Made by a program: the position numbers and the translations under genes
DNA from: Oligosphaera ethanolica
GTDB lineage: Bacteria; Verrucomicrobiota; Lentisphaeria; Oligosphaerales; Oligosphaeraceae
Direction: 5' to 3'
Length of the DNA stretch: 64,000 nucleotides
Assembly: GCF_030814695.1 (NCBI RefSeq)
Contig: NZ_JAUSVL010000001.1
Span: forward strand, 62,001 to 126,000
Notes under the pieces: model-generated
Seen by the model: only the letters and a program-made list of their open reading frames with translations
Told to the model about the DNA's origin: nothing
The model's database searches: none
Shown: in pieces, positions 45,769-53,789 of the stretch
Layout of the letters: each line of letters opens with the position of its first letter
How positions within the stretch are numbered: the first letter of the stretch is position 1

Positions 45769-45965
45769 TGGCTGGCTGTGTCCCCAGGCTGAAGCCTGCG
45801 GTTAAGCGCCTACGGCGCAAAAACTTCGCGAGCTATAAACGGCGGCTTTCGGTACGGATCGTACAAATCACGCCATCTGAGCAGCCAAGTTCGGCCCAGA
45901 GGGCCGAACTTGGCCGAACTTGGCATTTTATTGCCGCGAAGCGGCAGAAGCGCTGAAAGCGCCAT
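45769..45965. repeat. Dispersed repeat cluster with a 13-bp hairpin
   Basis: Bases 45885-45897 (CCAAGTTCGGCCC) and 45901-45913 are a perfect 13-bp inverted repeat with loop AGA. It is followed by another CCGAACTTGG and by GCCGCGAAGCGGCAGAAGCG from about 45931, the same start as the repeats at 25.4 and 41.8 kb. The remainder of the spacer to 46110 shows nothing else apart from an upstream region for the next gene. Confidence 0.7.
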
Positions 45966-46110
45966 CTCCCACCCGGCCTGACCGCTTATCCCCGTCCCCC
46001 TCCAAGGAGGCTTGACTCACGCTCCTTCATCGGGTATCGTGTTTCCCGGCAAGCGGCTGTCAACACGCCCAACTTTCGCCTACGGTATCCAGATAACCTG
46101 GAGCGGCCTC

Positions 46111-48102
46111 ATGACAAAACGATTTTTCGCGGGACTTCTTGCGTCGCTACTTCTGCTTACGTCCGCCTTGCGCGCACATGATCCCTTCGCAGGCATTAAG
46201 GCGGCCGGACTGTTCCGCGGCTACAGGACCGTCCTGCAAATCGACCCGGTTCTCTTTGTGCCCTCCTTATGGATCCCGCCGTACTTATTACCTGTCGCCC
46301 TGGTCAATCGTCGCGCCTCCGTGTATGGACTCAACACCGGCATCGCCACCCCGATGGCAAACAAGATATATGGCCTGTCCTGCCCCCTTCTCTTCTGCAA
46401 GGCCAGGGACATGAAGGGCATTTCCCTCAGCGGCAAAAACACCTTTGACCGCTGCCAAGGCCTTTCTGTCGCCGTCTGGCAGACTATCGACGAAATCAAC
46501 AGCCCGGCCCTGACCGTGGCCCTCTGGCAAGAATGCCATCTCGAAAACAAGGGCGTGCAGCTCGGGCTGGTCAACACCGTCATCGCCACCCCCTATCACC
46601 GAGAAGCCCCATTCGCTGATCTCATTCCAGCCAGTATCTACGGCAAGATCGCCAAGGATACCCTGCACTATGTCCAATCATCGGTGGTTACCATACCCGG
46701 CAACACCGCCCAAATCGGCATTTTCAATTCGGCCAATGACGGGCTGCAAATCGGCATCTTGAACCGCAACCCCTACTCGTGGCTGCCCTACTCGCCATTG
46801 TTCAACTTCTCCCGGCCCAGAAAATCCATCAGTCAGCGTATGACGGTTTCCGGCCTGGACCTGGCCACCTGGACCACCTTTTCCTACACCATCAGCGGAC
46901 TCGACTCGCCCTCTCAATCTGTATCAGATGTCACCTACGAGGCCATCCCGGACAGGCGCTTCGGTGATGTCGCCGGAACGGAACACTTCAGCAAACACCA
47001 GCTCGGACAGCCACAACCAATCCATCTCATTCAGTCTATTACCGAATACGATCAACATGGCGACATGACCCGCATTACCAGGGTGTCACACCACGAGCTC
47101 AAGCTCTTCAGCAACATCATCAAACGCACCAGTGAGGCCGATCGAGATATCGTCCTGGACTCCTACCACAAATTGATCGCATGGCACGACCTACCCGACA
47201 AACTCCGCGCGCTTCTCGATGACCGTAGCGCCTTCTTCTGGATGAGGGACTATCAGCAAAGCATGATGGCCAAGATCGCTGCCGAAGGCGGCAATGAGCC
47301 AGCCTATGTCACCCTCGCCTGGCAAACACTCTTCTCCGAATTCGTATACGATTGCCCGGACACCTTCCGCAACATCCACCTGCTCCTCAAAGAACAAGGC
47401 ATCACCACCCCGGATATGCTCGCCCAGCACCCCGAACTCCTTGACAAGCTGTTTAATGACCCGGATGACATGAGTCTGGCCAATACAACCGATGCTATTC
47501 TCGATCTGTTTTTTGTCCGCTGCCGCTTCTCCCCAAACCAGCAGGACGCCTTTGGCCGCACGCCCCTCATGCGGTTAATGCAACACGCCGCCAGGAGAAA
47601 ACACTCACCGCTGGACTGGCAACGGGTACTTGAACGCTTCAATAGCTACAGCGTAAACTGGTCCCTGGCTGACGCCGAGGGCAAACGCTACCTGGACTAC
47701 GCCGTCGCCATGCAAGTGAAGGACATGGACGCCGTTCTGCCCCGCCTCCTCAACTACAACAACACGACCTTGTCTGCAGCCAACACCCCAGGCCATCGCC
47801 TGCTTGCCTACGCTCGCAATATTGACAACATCCAAAGCCTGGTCAATCAAGGACTGGACCTCAATGCCAAAGACGCGCAAGGCCGAACCCTCCTCCATAT
47901 CAGGCCTGTTATGGTGAAAGAACTCGTCGGTCTCGGCATGGATATCAACGCCAAAGACAACGAGGGTAATACCCCCCTCGTTCATTTGCTCAAATACGTC
48001 AACGCCACGGGCACGATGCTCGACAATCAGGGAAAATCCATCTCACCCGCTGATGCCGGCAACTACATCAAGGTGTTCACTGACTTGCAGTCACACCCGT
48101 AA
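46111..48102 (+). CDS. Exported LA_2272-type surface-repeat protein with C-terminal ankyrin repeats
   Basis: The product is 663 aa. The start MTKRFFAGLLASLLLLTSALRAHD (GGAG 7 nt upstream) gives a signal peptide. The N-terminal half has repeats of the form GLSVAVWQ..., ALTVALWQECHLENKGVQLGLVN, NTAQIGIFNSANDGLQIGILNRN, the 'xQxGxxN' surface repeats first seen in Leptospira LA_2272. The C-terminal 200 residues carry degenerate ankyrin repeats (DAFGRTPLMRLMQHA; LNAKDAQGRTLLHIRPV; INAKDNEGNTPLVHLLK). The combination suggests a periplasmic or outer-membrane-associated protein of unknown role. It is transcribed alone, ending 266 bases before tRNA-Tyr. Confidence 0.75.
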   Translation: MTKRFFAGLLASLLLLTSALRAHDPFAGIKAAGLFRGYRTVLQIDPVLFVPSLWIPPYLLPVALVNRRASVYGLNTGIATPMANKIYGLSCPLLFCKARDMKGISLSGKNTFDRCQGLSVAVWQTIDEINSPALTVALWQECHLENKGVQLGLVNTVIATPYHREAPFADLIPASIYGKIAKDTLHYVQSSVVTIPGNTAQIGIFNSANDGLQIGILNRNPYSWLPYSPLFNFSRPRKSISQRMTVSGLDLATWTTFSYTISGLDSPSQSVSDVTYEAIPDRRFGDVAGTEHFSKHQLGQPQPIHLIQSITEYDQHGDMTRITRVSHHELKLFSNIIKRTSEADRDIVLDSYHKLIAWHDLPDKLRALLDDRSAFFWMRDYQQSMMAKIAAEGGNEPAYVTLAWQTLFSEFVYDCPDTFRNIHLLLKEQGITTPDMLAQHPELLDKLFNDPDDMSLANTTDAILDLFFVRCRFSPNQQDAFGRTPLMRLMQHAARRKHSPLDWQRVLERFNSYSVNWSLADAEGKRYLDYAVAMQVKDMDAVLPRLLNYNNTTLSAANTPGHRLLAYARNIDNIQSLVNQGLDLNAKDAQGRTLLHIRPVMVKELVGLGMDINAKDNEGNTPLVHLLKYVNATGTMLDNQGKSISPADAGNYIKVFTDLQSHP

Positions 48103-48293
48103 CCACATGAGAGAATTTGCCCCGAAGCCAGCGCCTGCTTACAAGACGTACCGACCATACCCCAAAAAACGCCCGACACCAGCAGTTTCCCCCCCCCCAG
48201 CCACACACAAAGCGCGCGAGCCCCAAATTACCCCGCTAATCTCGGCCCTTGGCACTTTTTCCCGACTTTTCCTCTTTTTTCGCCATTCTCTGC

Positions 48294-48321
48294 TTGCACA
48301 ACGCCCAACGGCGACTATTGT
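48294..48321 (+). promoter_or_regulatory. Probable promoter of tRNA-Tyr
   Basis: TTGCAC (48294-48299) and TATTGT (48316-48321) are 16 bases apart and lie 48 bases before the tRNA 5' end. The other bases between 48103 and 48368 show no gene. Confidence 0.4.
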
Positions 48322-48368
48322 AATGACCCGTTCACAGGAAACATTACGTCACCTGCGAACACCCGGCT

Positions 48369-48450
48369 GGTAGGGTACCGAAGTGGTCAACCGGGGCAGA
48401 CTGTAAATCTGCTAGCTATGCTTTCAGTGGTTCGAATCCACTCCCTACCA
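48369..48450 (+). tRNA. tRNA-Tyr (GTA)
   Basis: The acceptor stem GGTAGGG (48369-48375) pairs with CCCTACC (48443-48449); the anticodon loop is CTGTAAA with anticodon GTA. There is a long class II variable arm (CTAGCTATGCTTTCAG) and a T-arm with GTTCGAATCC. The discriminator A48450 is followed by an encoded CCA (48451-48453). The 3' half from 48392 on is duplicated at 62103-62168, so the present gene is a hybrid: 5' part chromosomal, 3' part supplied by the integrated element. Confidence 0.98.
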
Positions 48451-48457
48451 CCACCTT
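48392..48457 (+). repeat. attL, 66-bp direct repeat inside tRNA-Tyr
   Basis: It is identical over 66 bases to 62103-62168. It starts CGGGGCAGACTG in the anticodon arm and ends ACCACCACCTT past the CCA end. After one mismatch, 16 further bases (ATAATCAAGGACTTAC) also match. Confidence 0.97.
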
Positions 48458-48464
48458 CATAATC

Positions 48465-48498
48465 AAGGACTTACGGATAAAACCGCAAGTCCTTTTTT
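48465..48498 (+). terminator. Rho-independent terminator of tRNA-Tyr (element-borne copy)
   Basis: AAGGACTT(ACGG...CCGC)AAGTCC is followed by TTTTTT, directly after attL. The partner copy beyond attR has different inner-stem bases but the same pairing. Confidence 0.88.
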
Positions 48499-48550
48499 GT
48501 TGCCCGTGTTTCATGGTTTTTTGCCTTGTTTTATGCTGTTTTTAGTGAAT

Positions 48551-48715
48551 TCTTGTACCATTCTTGTACCAACTTTTTTCCCCCGAAAACAGCGCTTTTC
48601 AGCAGAACGGTCCCGGCTTTCAGCGTCGCCAGCGCGGCGGGTCGGGTCAGCTCCGGCGCTTTTTCTTGTACCAAATCCGGGAATTCTTGTACCAAATCCG
48701 GGAATTCTTGTACCA
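48551..48715 (+). promoter_or_regulatory. Putative integrase arm-type sites, left end
   Basis: TTCTTGTACCA occurs five times. Two copies are 11 bases apart (TTGTACC at 48553 and 48564), and three are exactly 21 bases apart (starting 48663, 48684, 48705), the last set with the shared tail AATCCGGGAA. TTGTACC also occurs twice, 11 bases apart, beside attR. Position and phasing (one and two helical turns) suit recombinase arm binding. Confidence 0.6.
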
Positions 48716-49457
48716 CGGCCCCAGTGTGACGCCAGCGGCTAGTCATGCCTTGCGCCCCTCGATGCCGGCGGCCGGTGCAGTGCGGTGGCGATCTTTCCCA
48801 GGTGCAGCGCTGGCGATGGCTCCGGCTATGATCCGGCCGGTGCGGCGGCGATGTCCACGGCGATGACCGGCGCCCCGATGCCCAGCCCCCGGCGATGATG
48901 ACCGCGCAGCGCGTCATGGCGTGGCGCTGGTGCGGTTATTCCGCGCTGGTGGTGTCGATGCCCCCCCCCGGCGGCGCTTCGGCCCGATTTAGCGCGCTGT
49001 GTGCGGCGTCTCGATGATCTAGGGATTGCCCAGGACGGCGAACTGTCCACGCCGTCCGATGCCACGCGCAGCTTCTCGGCCATGACCACGCCAGCGCGTC
49101 AACTGCGGGCGAACTGTCCACGGCTGGCGCAGGACGGCGAGCAACGCCAGCAGCGGGGTAACACCGTGTCGCTCATGCCGGCCATGCTGGCGGCTCCACT
49201 GTTTTGAGGAAGCGCGTCCATGTCGACCTGGTGTCGGCGGTGTCTCCACAGATTTGTGGAGACGCGTTCATGCCGGCGCTTGCCCAGGTTTGGGCAGGCG
49301 CAGCTCGATGGTCTCCCAGGCGACCACCGCGCCAATGATGATCCAGATTTGGGCGGTCATGCCGTTGCCAGGTGCGCGGTCATGCCGGCCACGTTGTCAC
49401 GTCATGCCCTCAGCCGGCCGATGGTCCGCGCTGGTGCCGGATCAGAAGGACCGCTAG
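48716..49457 (-). other. Region of very short overlapping minus-strand reading frames
   Basis: No ordinary gene fits here. Downstream of the split 126-codon gene, the minus strand shows consecutive short ORFs joined by ATGA stop-start overlaps: 49268-49360 (30 aa), 49173-49271 (32 aa), 49099-49176 (25 aa with Cys-rich CWRCSPSC), and a GTG-start frame at 48826-49089 (87 aa) ending GAPVIAVDIAAAPAGS. The repeated coupling word is GGCATGA. Two small hairpins are also visible near 49240-49262 and 49280-49296. Whether any ORF is translated is uncertain. Confidence 0.35.
49268..49360 (-). CDS. Possible 30-aa membrane peptide
   Basis: The ORF runs MTAQIWIIIGAVVAWETIEL then RLPKPGQAPA. It is one hydrophobic helix followed by a basic, Pro-rich tail, more protein-like than its neighbours. 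Its TGA overlaps the next ATG, and its ATG overlaps the stop of an 8-codon ORF. No strong RBS is visible. It could be a translationally coupled product of the interrupted operon. Confidence 0.35.
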   Translation of the reverse strand: MTAQIWIIIGAVVAWETIELRLPKPGQAPA

Positions 49458-49613
49458 TTAGCCTTGGGCGCGGGTAACGGTCGCCACTAGTCGGCCCTTG
49501 GCATCCCAGTAGCCGCATTGGCCAGCCAGTGCCTTGTTCGCGGCGTCTGTCATGCCGGTGATCCCTCCACTGAGAACGTCTCCCAGTACGCCCCTGTTGT
49601 ATGCCTGGATGAA
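49458..49613 (-). pseudogene. 3' part of a 126-codon element gene split by an IS
   Basis: The minus frame reads FIQAYNRGVLGDVLSGGITG and continues GMTDAANKALAGQCGYWDAKGR to a TAA at 49458-49460. Joined to the 5' part (51692-51916) after removing the IS and one copy of the 5-bp duplication, it restores one continuous ORF. No family is recognised. Confidence 0.75.
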
Positions 49614-49618
49614 ATAAT

Positions 49619-51691
49619 CACAGATTTTCACATCGCTAATTACCCCTAATGTTTTTTACTCGCCTTGTTCAAAGCCTGTGTCTGAGGCTTTGTAACGCCA
49701 TCCGTATTAGGGTTTATAGAATGTATTCAGTGTCAGCCAAAAATATAAGACGAGTGGCAATAACCGTATGAAAGGCCTTGTTTTTGCCTGAAAAACAGCG
49801 ATTTCTTGAAGCGTTTGCGCTTGACGGCCTGTTTTTAGCTTATATGTTATTGGTGTTAATTATTCTAATTAACCCTAATTCAGGATGGGCTATGAACGAC
49901 GTCGACACTTTTTCCAAGCTTACGCCCGAAGCCTTTTTCAAGACACCCGTCCTGCCTCTGCAACGCAAGTACGAGGCTCTCCGCGCCTATTATTTGGATA
50001 ACCTGCCGGCCGATGCCATTGCCCGGCGCTTCGGCTATACAGTCATGAGCGTCTACTCGCTGATCAGGGATTTCAAAAAAGACTGTATGGGCGGCAATCC
50101 TGAAAAGTTCTTCTTCGCGGCGGCCGGACGTGGTCGTCCGGCCAGGCAGGATTCACGTGAGTGCGACCAGCAGATCGTCGCACTGCGCAAGCAGTACCTT
50201 TCCGTCCCGGAAATCAAAGTGAAGCTGGACGCCCTCGGAACTCATCTTTCCCAGTCGTATATCTGGCAAGTTCTTCACCAAAACGGGTTTAATCGTCTAC
50301 CGCGGCGTAGGTCCATGAGGGAAGCGGGGCAGGAGGCCGAAAACGTTCTGGAAGCTCCCGTTTCGGCCTTGCTTGATGACGTTCCCGCCAACTTTTCCAC
50401 GTCCTGCGGCGGCATCCTCGTTTTCCTGATGTTGATGTCCAAGTACGGCATCGACAAGGTGTTGGAAACGGCTGACTTTCCTGGAACCAGGGTCATTCCG
50501 AGCGTCAACTCCCTGCTGGCATTCATCGCGTTGAAACTGTCGGGCTGCAAGCGCTACAGCCATGATGACCAATGGTGCATGGACGCCGGTCTGGGCCTCT
50601 TCGCCGGATTGAACGTGTTGCCCAAGACCGGGTGGCTTTCCAGCTACTCCTTTCGCGTGTCGCATGACATGAACATGGCGTTGCTGGCCTCCATGAACAA
50701 ACTTTGGCGGGAACATGGCCTTGCGGATGGGCCGCAAAGCTTGGATTTCACCGCCATCCCCTGCTGGGGAGACGGCAGTCATCTGGAAAACAATTGGTCC
50801 GGGAAACGCCACGAAGCCATCAAGAGCATACAGGCCGCGCTGGCGCATTCCCCCGACACCGGGATCATCTTCTACGCAGACAGCACGGTAAGGCATTCGG
50901 GCGAATCACAGGTCGTCCTGGAGTTCCTTGACTTTCGACGCAAGGCCGGGGGTCCGGATCCGACCTATTTGGTTTTCGACAGCCGTTTCACCACCTACCA
51001 GAATCTGGACCGGCTGAACAAGGAGGGCATCCAGTTCCTGACCATCCGCAGGCGTGGCAAGAACATGCTGGAGGAGATTGCCGCCCTTGCCCAATCGCAG
51101 TGGCAGTCCATGCGGGTGGAAAGCGCCGATGGCTTCAGAAATCTGAAAGTGCATGACGCCAAGGTCACCTTGAAAGACTACGAAGGCGAAATCAGGCAGA
51201 TCGCCATCACCGGCCACGGCAAAATCAAACCCGCGTTGATTATCACCAATGACGTCGTGTCTCCAGCCGCTCAGCTTATCCGCACCTACACTCGGCGCTG
51301 GCTGATAGAGAAGGAAATCGCGGAGCAAATCTACTTTTTCCACCTCAACAAACCCTCATCCTCCATCGTCGTCAAGGTCGATTTCGATCTGACCATGTCA
51401 ATCATGGCGCACAACCTCTATCGGCTCCTGGCTATGGAGATGCCGGGCTACGAACATTGCGAGGCCGAAACGCTCTTCAACAAGTTCGTGGACAACGGCG
51501 CCGACGTCGAATTCGCTGACGCGAAAGTCACCGTCCGCCTCAAGAAGAAACGTGACCTGCCTCTTCTGCTAAAAGTTTCAAAGAGCCTGGAAGGGAAGCC
51601 AATTGCGTGGCTCGGTGGTCGCAAGCTGGAATTCCTCGGGGCGTCGAACTCCTAGACAATTAGGGGTATTTTCGGAATATGAAAATCTGTG
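49619..51691. mobile_element. Insertion sequence, 2,073 bp, DDE type
   Basis: The ends are CACAGATTTTCA (left, 49619) and TGAAAATCTGTG (right, to 51691), perfect 12-bp inverted repeats within a longer imperfect inverted match reaching the shared (A/T)ACCCCTAAT motif. The 5-bp direct duplication ATAAT flanks it at 49614-49618 and 51692-51696. It carries one transposase gene and interrupts a minus-strand element gene. Confidence 0.92.
49892..51655 (+). CDS. IS4-superfamily-like DDE transposase
   Basis: The product is 587 aa; the start MNDVDTFSKLTPEAFF has AGGA 6 nt upstream. An N-terminal helix-turn-helix (RYEALRAYYLDNLPADAIARRFGYTVMSVYSLI, with a GRGRPARQD linker) precedes a DDE catalytic core: Asp in SLDFTAIPCWGDGS, Asp in TYLVFDSRFTTYQNL, and Glu in YTRRWLIEKEIAEQIYFF, the Y-(2)-R-(3)-E-(6)-K-like region of IS4-type enzymes. 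It moves the IS by cut-and-paste, and the 5-bp duplication is compatible. The element looks intact and could be active. Confidence 0.9.
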   Translation: MNDVDTFSKLTPEAFFKTPVLPLQRKYEALRAYYLDNLPADAIARRFGYTVMSVYSLIRDFKKDCMGGNPEKFFFAAAGRGRPARQDSRECDQQIVALRKQYLSVPEIKVKLDALGTHLSQSYIWQVLHQNGFNRLPRRRSMREAGQEAENVLEAPVSALLDDVPANFSTSCGGILVFLMLMSKYGIDKVLETADFPGTRVIPSVNSLLAFIALKLSGCKRYSHDDQWCMDAGLGLFAGLNVLPKTGWLSSYSFRVSHDMNMALLASMNKLWREHGLADGPQSLDFTAIPCWGDGSHLENNWSGKRHEAIKSIQAALAHSPDTGIIFYADSTVRHSGESQVVLEFLDFRRKAGGPDPTYLVFDSRFTTYQNLDRLNKEGIQFLTIRRRGKNMLEEIAALAQSQWQSMRVESADGFRNLKVHDAKVTLKDYEGEIRQIAITGHGKIKPALIITNDVVSPAAQLIRTYTRRWLIEKEIAEQIYFFHLNKPSSSIVVKVDFDLTMSIMAHNLYRLLAMEMPGYEHCEAETLFNKFVDNGADVEFADAKVTVRLKKKRDLPLLLKVSKSLEGKPIAWLGGRKLEFLGASNS

Positions 51692-51916
51692 ATAATCGGC
51701 AATTATATAGCCCCGAAGGACGACCTCTTTGTCCACGGCAGGCCCGGTGTGGAATAACATCTTCCCGATCACACACCGCAGGCTTTCAAATAGCGCTTCT
51801 GGATGCTCTGCGGCCTCTTTGGCCAGTGCGGCCTCGTTGGCAAAGTGCCAGTCGTCGGCAATCTGAATCATGGCTTCGGTCTTGCGGTTGGCGCGGTGTT
51901 GGCGTTGCTTTTCCAT
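51692..51916 (-). pseudogene. 5' part of the IS-split 126-codon gene
   Basis: The start MEKQRQHRANRKTEAM has GGAGAAGGG 9 nt upstream. The frame continues IQIADDWHFANEAALAKEAA...GPAVDKEVVLRGYII and is cut after ADY by the IS. With the distal part it gives 126 aa. The protein is charged and helical at the N-terminus with no signal peptide or known motif. The good RBS and exact rejoining show that it was a real gene until recently. Confidence 0.75.
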
Positions 51917-52325
51917 GGTGACGGTCCCTTCTCCCAGGAACACAAAAGCCGTCCCCCGGTCGGCCCCGAAAAGCCTTGCAAGTCGCCACCACGCGTTACT
52001 TGCTTCACGGAAAACGGCAAAGGTCCCTGGAACAACAAAGGCGGTGTAACGTTGTGACGCCGTGGCTTGGTATGCCTCGTTACTGGCGGCTGTCGTTTCG
52101 GCGGCAGCGTTGGAACTGTAGCCCAGGCCGGCGATGTTTGCAAGCGCGGCGCCGTATGTTTGACACTACGGCAAAACGTGGCATATTTTCGATGTTTTCA
52201 GTAGTCGCCAATAGTGAATAAACGGTGTTGCATTTAGTGAAAGTCGGCGCTTCCATGGTCAAAAACATGACAATCTGCAAACGGCCATTTTCGCAAATCA
52301 TTGCGAATAAGCTAGTTATAGAGGT
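51917..52325. other. AT-richer divergent intergenic region
   Basis: It separates the split minus-strand gene from the XRE-like plus-strand gene and should hold both promoters. Its right half is markedly AT-rich compared with the element average. No other gene is supported. Confidence 0.4.
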
Positions 52326-52354
52326 AGTGTCGCATAACATGTATTATGTATAAT
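52326..52354 (+). promoter_or_regulatory. Candidate promoter and operator of the XRE-like gene
   Basis: A perfect -10 box TATAAT sits at 52349-52354, 69 bases before the ATG, with only a weak -35. An inverted repeat CATAA-CATGTA-TTATG (52333-52348) overlaps the spacer, suitable for an autoregulatory repressor. Confidence 0.4.
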
Positions 52355-52422
52355 CGCTTCCCTAATCGGCTCGTAAGTGATTGATTATCAGCGTGTTACA
52401 AGGAAGAAAAAGAGGTGTTTCC

Positions 52423-52758
52423 ATGGCAAAGACAGCGGAAAGTGAACTATTGAAGGCGGTGCTGAAAAGTCTTGGCCTCTCAGCCCGCGCGGCAGGCGAG
52501 AAGCTCGGTATTCCGGCAAGCCGAATTGAGAATTGGACCTGCGGACGGTCGGCGGCTCCGGCGTCATGCTGGGCGGGGTTGTGGCAGCTCCGGCTTGCCG
52601 ATGATGCAGAGGTCGCGGATGCGGCCGAACGGGTGCGGGCTCGCGCTGAGGACCTTGCCGAACTGGCAGCGCGCGGTATGGCGCGGTCCGGCCATAAGCC
52701 GACACGAACGAGGACCACGGCGGGCGGGCGGTGCCTTGCCTGCGGGCGGGCGTTGTGA
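52423..52758 (+). CDS. Small XRE-like helix-turn-helix protein
   Basis: The product is 111 aa. GAGG lies 7 nt before the ATG. Residues 8-45 (ELLKAVLKSLGLSARAAGEKLGIPASRIENWTCGRSAAP) fit a lambda-repressor-like HTH: the 'LSARAAGEKLGIPASRIENW' segment is the helix-turn-helix itself. The C-terminus is basic and ends CLACGRAL (CxxC). It is the only clear plus-strand regulator of the element, opposite to the minus-strand operons, as expected for a control switch. Its stop overlaps a downstream GTG (GTGA). Confidence 0.65.
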   Translation: MAKTAESELLKAVLKSLGLSARAAGEKLGIPASRIENWTCGRSAAPASCWAGLWQLRLADDAEVADAAERVRARAEDLAELAARGMARSGHKPTRTRTTAGGRCLACGRAL

Positions 52759-52901
52759 CGACGGCGCTGGCCATGCAGGCGCGTGGCGCGTTGTTCTGCC
52801 GGCATTCGATGCTCCGGGCGGGTGTCGGGTCGGGTCGGCGGGATGCGGCGCTTGTAGCGCGTTCTGTGCAGCCATCGGCGGCTGAGGTTAGGCGCGGCTA
52901 A
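52755..52901 (+). CDS. Possible coupled 48-aa protein
   Basis: A GTG start overlaps the XRE-like stop (GTGA). The product would read MTTALAMQARGALFCRHSML and continue RAGVGSGRRDAALVARS to a TAA. It has no motif. Support is the stop-start overlap only. Confidence 0.3.
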   Translation: MTTALAMQARGALFCRHSMLRAGVGSGRRDAALVARSVQPSAAEVRRG

Positions 52902-53672
52902 GTTTGTTTGGCGCTTTCGGAATAGTGAAAGTAAGTGTGTCTTTTGGCGTCTTTCCGAAGAGGTCACGGCCGATGGTCGAAAGGTCGGGGTAGGACCCGC
53001 GCGCTTCCCGGCGGCCACGGCCCCCACGTCATGCCCTATTCCGCGCGATCTGGCGCAATCTGGCGGCCTCTGGCGCTTGCCAGGTGCCAGCGTAGCCCTC
53101 GACGCCCTCGACGCCGCAGAACGCGAGCAGTGGCGCGCAGCGCGTGGGCTCAGAATTGAGCTTACGTCTATTTCTCATAACTGAGAATTGGCGCTCATGG
53201 CGATGATGACCACGGCGATGATGACCACGGCGCCATCGTTGCGAGGATGACCACCACGCCGATGACCTGCCGGATCACGCCGTCGTCAGCGGCCAGGACC
53301 AGCACGTCTAGGCGGTCCCAGGTGGCTCCGGCGAAGGCGTCCACGGGTCCTTCCGGGGTCATTTCCCAGCATCACGGTTTTGCGGAAAGACCCCCGGCCC
53401 GACACACTGTTTCTTTGTTTCCTTGGCGTCAACGATGACCTGGACGGCATGCCCTCGACGCCTCGATGACCTGGGGCGTCCACTAGCAGCAGAAGGGCGC
53501 GTCGTCGATCACCGCGCTGTCCACGTCCACCGCGATGATGACCGCGCCGTCTGCGCTCCTGCCGGTGCCGACCTGGGCGATGATCCGATGGTGGCTGGCG
53601 GTGGTATCTGGCGAAGGTCACGCCGTCCACGATGCCGGCCCATCCCCTTTTTCCTGGGCGGCCCTCGCCACG
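52902..53672. other. Non-coding or decayed region rich in GATGATGACC words
   Basis: No convincing gene is present on either strand. Words such as GATGATGACC(A/G)C, GTCCACG and CATGCCG recur, including a tandem CGATGATGACCACGG pair near 53200-53229. The same words occur in 48.8-49.4 kb of the same element. Short frames on the plus strand are again joined by ATGA. Confidence 0.4.
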
Positions 53673-53715
53673 AAAAAAGCCCGCCTCAGTTGCCGATGGT
53701 GGCAGCAGGGCGGGC
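53673..53715 (-). terminator. Terminator downstream of the ISL3-type transposase
   Basis: On the minus strand, GCCCGCC...GGCGGGC with an inner TGCC/GGCA pairing is followed at once by TTTTTT. It lies 75 bases after the transposase stop. The plus strand has a T-rich run on the other side, so it may work both ways. Confidence 0.6.
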
Positions 53716-53789
53716 GGGGTTCTTTCTTTTTCGGTTGTCTTTTTTGGTGCTTCAGGCAATTCCGTGGGTTGCAAATTTGAGTGCAAGTG

